NCBI GenBank assembly: GCA_003524365.1
Contig: DQHS01000071.1
Span: 61,700-77,376 of the forward strand
Source: Cellvibrio sp.
GTDB lineage: Bacteria > Pseudomonadota > Gammaproteobacteria > Pseudomonadales > Cellvibrionaceae
Direction: 5' to 3'
Length of the DNA stretch: 15,677 nt
Under the pieces are notes generated by a model. The model saw only the letters and a program-made list of their open reading frames with translations, made no database searches and was not told the origin of the DNA. The translations under genes were made by a program, and so were the position numbers. Below are positions 1 to 8,000 of this stretch, piece by piece. The number at the start of each line of letters is the position of its first letter. Position 1 is the stretch's first letter.

Positions 1-59
1 GCTGCTGCAAAAAGCGCAACAGCAACGAATCGGCGGGGATTAAACAATGTGTTATTCAT
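1..59 (-). CDS. Partial gene: N-terminus of a probable exported protein, runs off left edge
   Basis: Only the first 19 codons are inside the window, starting at the ATG complementary to 57-59. They read MNNTLFNPRRFVAVALFAA: a short polar stretch, an Arg-Arg pair, then a hydrophobic Ala/Val/Phe run. This looks like the n- and h-regions of a Sec signal peptide or the start of a lipoprotein signal. A good Shine-Dalgarno (AAGAGG, complement of 65-70) lies 5 nt before the ATG, which is the main reason to accept the start. It begins 123 bp after the tape-measure stop. That gap has no confident promoter, so it could be the next operon gene or a separate unit. No CIS core protein I know starts with a signal peptide, so it may be unrelated to the particle. 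Function unknown. Confidence 0.55.
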   Translation of the reverse strand, partial: MNNTLFNPRRFVAVALFAA

Positions 60-182
60 AGCGACCTCTTTGTGTTTTTTGAAAATCTGCCTGAGCCGCT
101 GTAGTGGTCGGGCATTGATAACACAAACAGGTCGCATAATAAACGTGTGCCTCTGCGTAAACGCCAATGGAGCGCTGAATTA

Positions 183-1409
183 TTATTTTTTGTCATACCC
201 GCGAATGCGGGTATCCATAAAAATTAACGACCGGGATGAGCTGCGCTGGTTTAACGGCTCCTGCTTTCGCAGGAATAATGAATAATTAAGAGGTTTCCCG
301 GTATCTACATAACTATCTGTGTTATCGGCGACAAGATTGCTGATTTCAGTTGTGCTATGTGGTTGCGTTCTCGTGTGTAGATCAGCTGCTTGAATTAACT
401 GACCAATACGCGTTTGTAGTTGTGTAAGTGGATGCGCTCGTGCAGCTGGTAATGGGATAGCGAGTAAAAATTCGCGCAGTTGCATTTTACTAATTATCAA
501 GCTGGTGGCGAGCTTGTCCAGCAAGTGAGCCAACCAAACAGTTTCACTGGCATGAGGAGATTCCAGCGCAAGCAGTAACACCTGCTGCCAGAGTTGTTGT
601 TGCAATATAGTCGGGTTGGATGCAAATACCTGTGCTGCTGTTAATGAAGCAGTTGATGGAAAATAGGTTGTTGGAGAAGCTACTGTTGCAGCATAGGCTG
701 TTGAAAATTCGTTTGCTGGCTCAATGGTCGTCGAAAAAAATCCCTGCTGCTGTCCGACAAATTCCATTAAATCCAATAGCGCTTGCACTTGAGTCACATG
801 TTGCGGCGCCAGTTGGCGCAATAATACCAAACGCTGTGCGGCGCTAAATTGTTTTACCAAACGCGCAATTAATACTTCTCGCGCGGGAAATTGGCGCAAC
901 AACTCGGAAATATCCTGCTGTGCAATAACCTGTTCAAATAATTGGTGGTGAATTTTTTCCTGATAATGTGGTTGGTCTTTTCCATCACCATAGCGACCGG
1001 CGGGATTAAATGCGTAGTGTGCCGTGATATTGCCGGTGGTGAGATAGGCAATTAGTTGCTGTAAAGCAGCGTGCGAATCTGGCACCAGCGGCACCAGTGG
1101 TGTATCGACCAGTGCGCGAGGGTCGAGCGCGAGCATCTGGCTTTTTAACAAACGCGTGAATTGATCCAGCAATTGTTCGCGGATCTGCTGTTGGTAGTGA
1201 CGCGCATCCAGCCTGCCCAAATCAAATTCCAGGGTTTCAAAACGCAGCACCTGATTGCCAGGTGAATAGTGGGAAAATAATCTATCCAGTGCGGGCAATA
1301 ATTCCTCGCTGATCCAACTGACTAACCCGGCTTTTTCACGACGAGCGAGCCTGGTCGTGGTGAACGACAGGTCGAGGGTGAATTCGTCGATGCGATGCTC
1401 GGGGTGCAT
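183..1409 (-). CDS. Contractile injection system tape-measure protein (Afp14/CIS_TMP-like), apparently C-terminally truncated
   Basis: A 408-residue protein starting 3 bp after the upstream baseplate gene. Residues 1 to about 70 match the N-terminal signature I know for CIS tape-measure proteins: a short HRI(D)xxxLDL strand, a helix ending in ELLPALDRLF, then GNQVLRFETLEFDLG, followed by helices. Residues around 120-230 have the TGNITAHY segment and Leu/Gln/Arg-rich helices typical of the repeats that follow. In such proteins length sets the tube length, and the chain occupies the tube lumen before ejection. Family members usually continue to a conserved C-terminal module of the type NAGLVLLxPFLxxxF, and I find no such segment. 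Instead residues 378-408 (LFLRKQEP ... RIRGYDKK) are encoded by the palindromic repeat at 192-276. The upstream tail (about 345-377) is Thr/Asn/Asp-rich and looks disordered. So the gene was probably cut short by the repeat, or is naturally short with an acquired tail. Family assignment is good; functional state is uncertain. Confidence 0.75.
   Translation of the reverse strand: MHPEHRIDEFTLDLSFTTTRLARREKAGLVSWISEELLPALDRLFSHYSPGNQVLRFETLEFDLGRLDARHYQQQIREQLLDQFTRLLKSQMLALDPRALVDTPLVPLVPDSHAALQQLIAYLTTGNITAHYAFNPAGRYGDGKDQPHYQEKIHHQLFEQVIAQQDISELLRQFPAREVLIARLVKQFSAAQRLVLLRQLAPQHVTQVQALLDLMEFVGQQQGFFSTTIEPANEFSTAYAATVASPTTYFPSTASLTAAQVFASNPTILQQQLWQQVLLLALESPHASETVWLAHLLDKLATSLIISKMQLREFLLAIPLPAARAHPLTQLQTRIGQLIQAADLHTRTQPHSTTEISNLVADNTDSYVDTGKPLNYSLFLRKQEPLNQRSSSRSLIFMDTRIRGYDKK
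192..276. repeat. Paired palindromic (REP/dRS3-like) repeat element
   Basis: Two hairpin-forming units sit at the ends of an approximately 85-bp segment. The left one has perfect 8-bp arms atacccgc (195-202) and gcgggtat (207-214) around the loop gaat. The right one has 6-bp arms tcctgc (259-264) and gcagga (269-274) around the loop tttc. Translated on the minus strand the segment gives the FLRKQEP ... MDTRIRGYD pattern. That pattern is a familiar signature of dispersed intergenic palindromic repeats in proteobacteria, whose spurious translations contain FPRKREP and MDTRLRGYD. The element therefore looks like a dispersed repeat, not part of the ancestral gene. It contains the last 31 codons and stop of the tape-measure frame. 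I see no transposase. No U-run follows either hairpin on the minus strand, so it is not a classical terminator, although it could stabilise the 3' end of the mRNA. Confidence 0.7.
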
Positions 1410-1412
1410 GGT

Positions 1413-3929
1413 TTAAATCCAGTAGGCGGCCGAGGGTTTATATTGCGCGAGACAGTTGCGCAGCTGCTGTGCACGCTGGTCGAGTTGTTCAGTGCTGGCG
1501 TCTTCCTGCAGCAATTGCTGTTGCTCATATTGTTGTAAACTTTCAAGCCAAGGCTGATAACAGGAATCAAAATCCGTCATGGCAGGTAGATCCAACCAAT
1601 AGATTTGCGGAAATAAATGGGCTGGCATATGGTTGGCAATGGTTTTTTCAGCAAACTGGCGAAAGGCCGGATTGGCAAAACGCGCGGTCCATTTTGGGAA
1701 AATAAAACTCACCCGGCAATCAAAAAAATCACTGTCAGTAGCGTTTGCCTGCTGCCCACGTGGGCGCAATAAAATATGCTCCAGCAAATAAAAGCCTTCG
1801 GCACCGGCATTGATATCGGTAATGATCTTTTTAAATTTATGCACATAGGAAATGGCTTGGGTACGGTCGTCGGCCTTTTTTAATTCGCGCCGACGATTGA
1901 GGCGCTGTGAATAAAAATACACCGCGACTGCCTCACCGGACTCTGCCGGTTGCAACCGATAGGCATCAATACTCGTGCCTTCGCTAATCATTGCTGGGCA
2001 GAGCGTTAAGCTTTTACTAGGTGTATAACTCCACTGCAATAATTTTTCTTGCTGTTTGGCTTTTAATGCCGGAACAACTTGTGCGTCAGCGTCGGTACGC
2101 AGTGCATTGGTGTCGCTTGTGTCCTGCTCATCGAGGAGTTGGTCGTCGACTAAATGTATCTGATTGCTGTTAAAACACTGCGACAGGGGAATCAGGCTAT
2201 CAAGTTGTTGTATGCCTAATAAAATGTTGATTTTTTTATGCAGACTACTGAGGTTGCTCGCTTGCCAATGCGCTTCACTGGTATCGAATGCGGCTGAGCG
2301 CCCGCTGCTGGTTTCGACCAGATGTAGCAGGTAACGAATTTTATTGTCTATGGCCCAGTAGCCCGGTTGTTCTTCATGATAATAATTAAAATGCAGCAGT
2401 GCTTCTTGTGAAAATTCTTCGCCATAAATGGCGAGCAATGTATCTAACGCACGGCTTTTGCGATCAGTTGCCGGGTCGTGGCGCGCCTGTATATCCTGAA
2501 TATCGTTCAACCCAATGCGCTTATTGTTGTAGAGCGAGGCAAAGTCAGGGATATGTTGGTTATCCAAAAATTCAGCAAAATAACTGTGGTTGGGGCGTTC
2601 GCTCAAACTAAATAAATGCTGCAGATTTTGGATGTGCGCCAACATGTTGGCCATCAGTTGTTCAAACGGGTAGAGATAAGCTTTGAGCTGTTGGGCCTGT
2701 TTTTTACGCGCGGCAGTTTCATGGTTGGGCACACCGGCAGCGTTGATACCGTAGACGCTGGGGAAATGGTGCTGAATAGAATAATAAGCCGAATGCCTGT
2801 GTGTACGGCCTTGCGGCAGAGGATAAAAATGCGTGCTATTGGTTTTATTGTTGCGGAAAGCGCGGTATTCAAATTCCAATTTTTGCAACGCGCGTCGGGT
2901 TTCTTCCATTAAGCGTTCGGTATTGTCGCCGCGAGTTTTGACAACACCGGCTGGGTCTGTTGTCTTACCTGGATTGAAATCAATCTTGAGCCATTCTTGT
3001 TGTTGTGCATCCGCGGGAAATTTTAAAAAAAATGATTGGTTATCAATCGCCTGGGTGTCCAGGGGTTTGCCTTCTTCATCGACTAATTCCAGCCGATACA
3101 CTTTTTTAACGCCCTCAATGGCGGCGACCAGCCCTGTCAATTCTTCCAGTGCTTTAGTGCTTTTATGGGCATTAAGGTGTTCACTGTAGATGTAACCGTG
3201 TTGTGTTAGCGGGCCGCTAAAAATATCAGCCAAATCCATTTGTTGCGCCATAGTTTCATAGCGTTCAATACGGATGTTGGATGAAATCTTACGTGCAACC
3301 TGAAAAAAAACATCGGCATAAATATCGGCTTGGTTACGTTTGCCGTTAGTTTCAATCACACCGCGTAAAAAACAGGGTTTGCTTTCTTCAATGGTGAGCG
3401 TTGCAAGGTCTTCACCAAGATTGCGGTTTTTGACAAAAACATTGCGCACACGGCGCAAGACTTGTTGCTTTTGTTCATCGCTATAAGCAGGACCGGTCAG
3501 GGGTTCCAGTAATTTGATAGAAATTTTGTACAAGCACGCTTGATAGCCACCCTCCTGAGTGAGGGTGGCAACCTGTAGCGCATCGATTTCCGGAATATCA
3601 TCAAGCAGGCGTTTGCAATAATCTTCTGCCGTAATTGGGCGAGTGGGGAAAATATCGTGCGGTTTATAAAGCGCGTAGTGGTTGAAATCAATCAGACCGC
3701 GCTCATTGGCAAGATAATCAGCAACCGGTACGCGCGCTTGATAGGCGAGTTCGGTCAGTCCAAAACAGAGTTGTTCGAGAATAGTGACACCGGGATCGTG
3801 CAGGTTGTAATCCGTCCAGATATTACCGGCGAGTTCTTGTGCACGCGCAATCGCATCGGCGCGCAAGCTGGCGAAGTCGAGGCCGTCTGCATCCTGTTGC
3901 AAACGCTGAATAACTTCGGACGAACTCAT
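1413..3929 (-). CDS. Second large baseplate protein, Afp12-like
   Basis: An 838-residue protein. Its N-terminus (residues 38-54) carries WTDYNLHDPGVTILEQL, the DPGxTLLE-type motif that opens gp6/gp7-related baseplate proteins of contractile systems. It continues with LCFGLTELAYQAR and a helical wedge-like region, then alternating strand and helix regions and a Gln-rich C-terminal helix (about 790-830). Position between the J-type baseplate gene and the tape-measure gene is the place of afp12 in Afp/PVC loci, where the product helps form the wedge ring around the spike. The ATG overlaps the stop of the upstream 112-residue gene by 4 bp, which suggests translational coupling. The stop lies 3 bp before the tape-measure start. 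There are no membrane segments or signal peptide, as expected for a cytoplasmic assembly part. Assignment as a CIS baseplate component is firm; one-to-one equivalence with Afp12 rests on motif and position. Confidence 0.82.
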   Translation of the reverse strand: MSSSEVIQRLQQDADGLDFASLRADAIARAQELAGNIWTDYNLHDPGVTILEQLCFGLTELAYQARVPVADYLANERGLIDFNHYALYKPHDIFPTRPITAEDYCKRLLDDIPEIDALQVATLTQEGGYQACLYKISIKLLEPLTGPAYSDEQKQQVLRRVRNVFVKNRNLGEDLATLTIEESKPCFLRGVIETNGKRNQADIYADVFFQVARKISSNIRIERYETMAQQMDLADIFSGPLTQHGYIYSEHLNAHKSTKALEELTGLVAAIEGVKKVYRLELVDEEGKPLDTQAIDNQSFFLKFPADAQQQEWLKIDFNPGKTTDPAGVVKTRGDNTERLMEETRRALQKLEFEYRAFRNNKTNSTHFYPLPQGRTHRHSAYYSIQHHFPSVYGINAAGVPNHETAARKKQAQQLKAYLYPFEQLMANMLAHIQNLQHLFSLSERPNHSYFAEFLDNQHIPDFASLYNNKRIGLNDIQDIQARHDPATDRKSRALDTLLAIYGEEFSQEALLHFNYYHEEQPGYWAIDNKIRYLLHLVETSSGRSAAFDTSEAHWQASNLSSLHKKINILLGIQQLDSLIPLSQCFNSNQIHLVDDQLLDEQDTSDTNALRTDADAQVVPALKAKQQEKLLQWSYTPSKSLTLCPAMISEGTSIDAYRLQPAESGEAVAVYFYSQRLNRRRELKKADDRTQAISYVHKFKKIITDINAGAEGFYLLEHILLRPRGQQANATDSDFFDCRVSFIFPKWTARFANPAFRQFAEKTIANHMPAHLFPQIYWLDLPAMTDFDSCYQPWLESLQQYEQQQLLQEDASTEQLDQRAQQLRNCLAQYKPSAAYWI

Positions 3930-4264
3930 TGTGATGATCCTGATGCTAACGGATTGGGATGCTGCGATTCCTCGGTTGCATGCTGGGTTTGCAATTGCTG
4001 GTGCAAATAATTTACCAGCGTGCAGACGCGGTTGTACGGCAATTCCCCGAGTGCTTGCACACAGACACTGAAATCGCGTGCACTAATAATAAATAGTGCT
4101 GGTACATGTTGCATTGCTTCCGCTTGATAAAATTGCTGCGCTTGTTGATTCAACTGACCAATGATGTCGAACACATTTTTAAATGGCTGCTCCACTAGCG
4201 CTTCTAACAACAAGCTGCTCTGCTCAAGCGTCAGATAAAAATGCAATTCGCTGGATGCTTTCAT
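3926..4264 (-). CDS. Small protein with two related 35-residue halves, CIS-associated, unknown function
   Basis: A 112-residue acidic, helical protein. Two segments align without gaps over 35 residues: one starts FYLTLEQSSLLLEALVEQPF (about residues 8-42), the other FIISARDFSVCVQALGELPY (about 57-91). Eleven of 35 positions are identical, including the ALxExP core, the following V, and the L-x-QQ-x-Q end. Each half reads as strand, helix, P[FY]xxV turn, helix. The last 20 residues are Gln/Ser/Pro-rich and look disordered. I do not recognise the family. Its placement inside the baseplate gene block, 11 bp after the 261-residue fibre-like gene and overlapping the Afp12-like start by 4 bp, argues for an expressed gene tied to assembly of the baseplate, for example as an adaptor or chaperone. 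That role is inference. No strong Shine-Dalgarno is visible (GGACA lies about 7 nt upstream). Confidence 0.7.
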   Translation of the reverse strand: MKASSELHFYLTLEQSSLLLEALVEQPFKNVFDIIGQLNQQAQQFYQAEAMQHVPALFIISARDFSVCVQALGELPYNRVCTLVNYLHQQLQTQHATEESQHPNPLASGSSQ

Positions 4265-4275
4265 CGTAAGTGTCC

Positions 4276-5061
4276 TTATTCTGGTGCCTGGCTGCTTTCC
4301 AGCATTAGTGGATCAAACCACAGACGGGTAATGTGATATTTAATCCAGATATTTTTGCCGTAGGAACATTGTGCACGTATTTGCAATTTGAAATGGAATT
4401 GGCCTTGCTCGGGCACTGACTGCCAGCGCAGTTCAAGGCGATTACATTTGTTGCCGAAGTGTGCGTCCTGGGTATTGATGCTGCTTTTGCCATTAAATGT
4501 ATTCAAGGCAATCGCGTGCACCAGTGCGTATTTTCCATCGGCGTCTTGCCCACCTACCCCGGCAACAATTTCAAAGGCCTCGCAACCGGTAAGTGCGCTG
4601 GTGATATCGTGCCATTCGCCATCGGCGGGCGCGGCCATATCGCCTACTTTGCCCATACGTCCGTTGGAAGCGATGGTGCCGTCCACATCGAGTGTGGTCT
4701 GTGGATTTTCTTTGTTGATGCCCACCGCAACACGCAAATTGTTGGGTCCGTCAACACCGCCGCCCTGACTGTAAAGGCTAAGTACACGCGGGCTTTGCGG
4801 TGTACCAAAATGCAATTTATTTTCGCTGGTGCTCAGTTCCAAAAACCATTGTGGGCTTTCGACGGCAATATTTTTATAAAAACTCAGCAATCGGCCAGAG
4901 CCCATGAGCTGTGAAATCTTTAAACCATCACGGCTGGTTTTATCAAAACCCTCTTCCAGAATATTGACCATCGAATCGATCAAATTGGAAAAGTCCTGCT
5001 CGGAGGGCATACGTCCTTTTTTAAATTTATTCTTCAGCGCATTTCTGTCGAGTTTTTCCAT
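4276..5061 (-). CDS. Fibre-like baseplate-associated protein with conserved C-terminal domain
   Basis: A 261-residue protein in three parts. Residues 1-45 are helical and contain LKNKFKKGRMPSEQDFSNLI, a motif I associate with structural proteins next to CIS and phage baseplates (KxFKxGxxPxExDFxxLIDS). Residues about 108-135 read LRVAVGINKENPQTTLDVDG, the GIGTxxPxxxLDVxG pattern seen at shaft-to-head junctions of many tail fibres and adhesins. Residues about 140-252 form a beta-rich domain with WHDIT, YALVHAIALNTFN, NKCNRLELRW, CSYG and IKYHITRLWFD blocks. I do not have a Pfam name for that domain. The gene begins 8 bp after the J-type baseplate gene and sits where other eCIS loci have fibre or accessory baseplate genes. 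It is much shorter than Afp13-type fibres. It may be a short receptor-binding spike or a structural plug. Location at the particle base is inferred. Confidence 0.7.
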   Translation of the reverse strand: MEKLDRNALKNKFKKGRMPSEQDFSNLIDSMVNILEEGFDKTSRDGLKISQLMGSGRLLSFYKNIAVESPQWFLELSTSENKLHFGTPQSPRVLSLYSQGGGVDGPNNLRVAVGINKENPQTTLDVDGTIASNGRMGKVGDMAAPADGEWHDITSALTGCEAFEIVAGVGGQDADGKYALVHAIALNTFNGKSSINTQDAHFGNKCNRLELRWQSVPEQGQFHFKLQIRAQCSYGKNIWIKYHITRLWFDPLMLESSQAPE

Positions 5062-5069
5062 CGCATGGC

Positions 5070-8000
5070 CTATTCGGGAATAATGAAAGTACTACCCACT
5101 TCCAACTCGTCCACACCAGTACGTTGGGCGCGGATCTGGAGCGGTTGGTCAAGGGCTTGGATATAGTGGTGCTGCAGCGGCACGGCCGTACTCCAGGCAT
5201 AAGTCGGATGCAGGGTTTGCAAATGATGCGTGTCACTGCTTGCGGTATCGTCCAGGATAAAAAAGCCATCGCCTTGCGGCGCAATGCGCAAGAGCGAAAA
5301 ATCGGTAACGTGTTCGATGTAATCGAGATTATGGATAAAGGATTTTATTTCCTGCTCGCTGATGCTCCAGCCAAAGTGAACAGCATTGCCCTGCGCATGC
5401 CAAGGCGAAAGATAATCACACAGCGCTTGATTTAATAAATTGTGGTGCCGACCAGTGTGTAAGCCTTTTTTTAATTGCACTGCGCAGCGCACCTGGATTT
5501 CTTCATATACCGGATTCTCCACTGCAACCTGCACACGTTCAGGCGTAAGTGGTTGAATAAATTCTTTGATCGCCAGCATCAAATGGCCATCAAAGCAGGG
5601 TTTGTAATCCTGCGCGCTATTTGTCGGGTGATAAGGAATGGGAATGATCAACAAATGCCCGGGGCAAATGGGGTTGCGGTGATCACTGCGTAGGTTGGCA
5701 AAACACTTCACTTTATAAATATGCGGAAATTTTTCCAATATCAGCATTTCGTAATCAAGTGGTGTCAACGCGCGATTTTTGTGGCGCAGGCGCTCGCTAA
5801 TGCGCGTGCGCAACTGCGCCAGATTTTCAGCCGGTACACCACCACAGGAGCGCGTAATTTGGCTGACGCCGGCGATTCCGGCGATTGTCTGGCGCGTGCG
5901 TTTGATGGTATCGGGCGGCAATTGCATGGGTTGTTCACTGGCCGGGTGCATGCCGGAAACCCAAGAGGCTTTGACTGCCTGCGCGTACACACTGTAAAGA
6001 TCACTGAAATGGGTGAGTGCTTTGTTGGCGCTAATTTTTAGCCAATATAAATCGCCGGGCATAATTGTGTTAGCCGTAGTAATTTTTTCCGGCATGGTCA
6101 GGGTGACAATACCTGAGGTCATAAATCCTTCGGTGCTGTCGCCGAGTATGTAACGCGGGCCTAATGGTCGCCATTGATTGTCACTCAGGTAGGACCAACT
6201 CACCAAGGCAGCGGGTGTGAGTGGCCGCTGCTTATTGTCGCCCTGTTTATAACCATCCTGCGCTTGCGTGAGTAATTCTTCATCGAGTGGCAGTGAATTA
6301 TTTTGTAAATGGAAAAATAAACTTAACTGTCGGATATCACTCGCAGCCACAGCAAGATAGAGCGCGCCGTTATCGGGATACTGGGGCAATAAATATAAAC
6401 GCGGATGGCGCAGTGGCGATATGACTTCCCAACCCAGAGGATGCAGGTGAAAAAATTGATCTGTATAAAACGGGTCTTCATCGCGTCCGGTATCGGCCAG
6501 CGTCAGTGTAGAAACCGCAGAATAATTTAATCGCAGTGCGCTGATTTCAGGTGTGTAGGGTGCATTGGGAATGGGCCTGGCAAAACGCGGATGTTTTATG
6601 CGCGCATTGTGGGTCAATACATCGGCCAGCAAATTGGGATACTCGCGGTGGCCAAATGCACCGAGCGGCCCTTGCAAGGTAAATTTAAATAATCCGGCGC
6701 GCGTGAGCGGTGAATAACTAAATGGTCGCCGGGCTTGTTGTTGGTCTTGCGCTTTGTAAAAAGGAATCGCTGCTGTGGCCGACAATTTTTTATGTGTACT
6801 GATTAACGGTGAACCGCCTTTTAATACGCAATCAAATAGTGGTTGGTAGCGGCTGGAGTCATTGGCAGCGGGTTGCCATCGGCCATCGGCCAGCACGCTG
6901 ACACTGGCAACAAATTGATGATTCTCTTTTGCCTGTACATACCCGCGATACCAGCTGTTAAAACCGCCCGCTGCTGTGGGTAAACTGCTCCATTCAATAT
7001 CGACATTCAAGTCGAGCAATTGTTTAGTGCGTGTTTCTTCGTGCCCCACAATAAAATAGGAGCCTACATCAGGCAGTGGGCCGAAGGGTGCAAAAGGTGC
7101 GAGCGGCGATAACTGGCCGATATTATTGTGTAGCAGTAGGTCGTGACAGCCTTTGACATCCACTTGTATACGCACTTCACGCAGTACCAAACGCTTGAGG
7201 ATGTCGTAGGGATATTGCAAATAATTTTCTTTGAGCGTAAAGCGCAATACCGGTAGCGAGGTGGTGAGTGGATCGCCATGTACCGCGCTGTTATAAGCAG
7301 TAATGGCCGGGCAGCCTTCCGGCAAATAAAAACCGAGACGCAGGCAATTGGGTTTGACGCTGTTATCGGTATCGCTGTAGGCGGGTTTGTATTCATTGAT
7401 GTCCAACCAACCATCGATGGTGGTTAGCGACAACTGAAATAATTTGCTGAAATAGGCAAAAAATTTGGCTTTATCATCGGCAATACTGTCTTTGATATTA
7501 GGCAAGTGGCGCAGAATTTTTTGCAGCTTGCTCCAGGGTTCGCGCTGTACGTCTTCAAATGCTAAATCGACGCTGATGTAGCGTTGACCTTCGCGCAACA
7601 AAAGTACATTGCTGGCGATAGCAAAGCCGAGGCGTGCACTGGTGGCGGTATCACTGGCGCGGCCATCGCTGGAGATACGCTGGCGACCGGCGCCAAAAAA
7701 AGGTTGGGCAATTATTTTATCGCGCAGTTTTTTATCGGCATTAGGCTGTACTGCTAAGGCATTCAACCAGCAGCCATCGGCAAGTGTGACACTGGTGCGA
7801 GGAGTGGGATTTTGTTTTAAATTAAATGTGGTGCGCGGAAAAAATAAACTGTAAAGCTGTTGAACTTGCGCATCGTTGACAATGGTATCTTCGTCAGTGG
7901 CGTACACAATATCGCGGCTGTTGTTATCCAGACCGGCAAAAAATTCAGTTCCCTTGGGTAAATGAATTTCTCGCTCTTTGGCGCCGGGTTGGAATACCAG

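Noticed and set aside
195..214. Hairpin after the tape-measure gene as a rho-independent terminator
   Set aside because: On the minus strand the stem is followed by an A-rich stretch, not a U-run, and the stem is inside the coding frame.
4388..4914. Two plus-strand open frames of 126 and 151 codons
   Set aside because: Both are antisense to the 261-residue fibre-like gene in an operon where every supported gene is on the minus strand; they look like chance frames.
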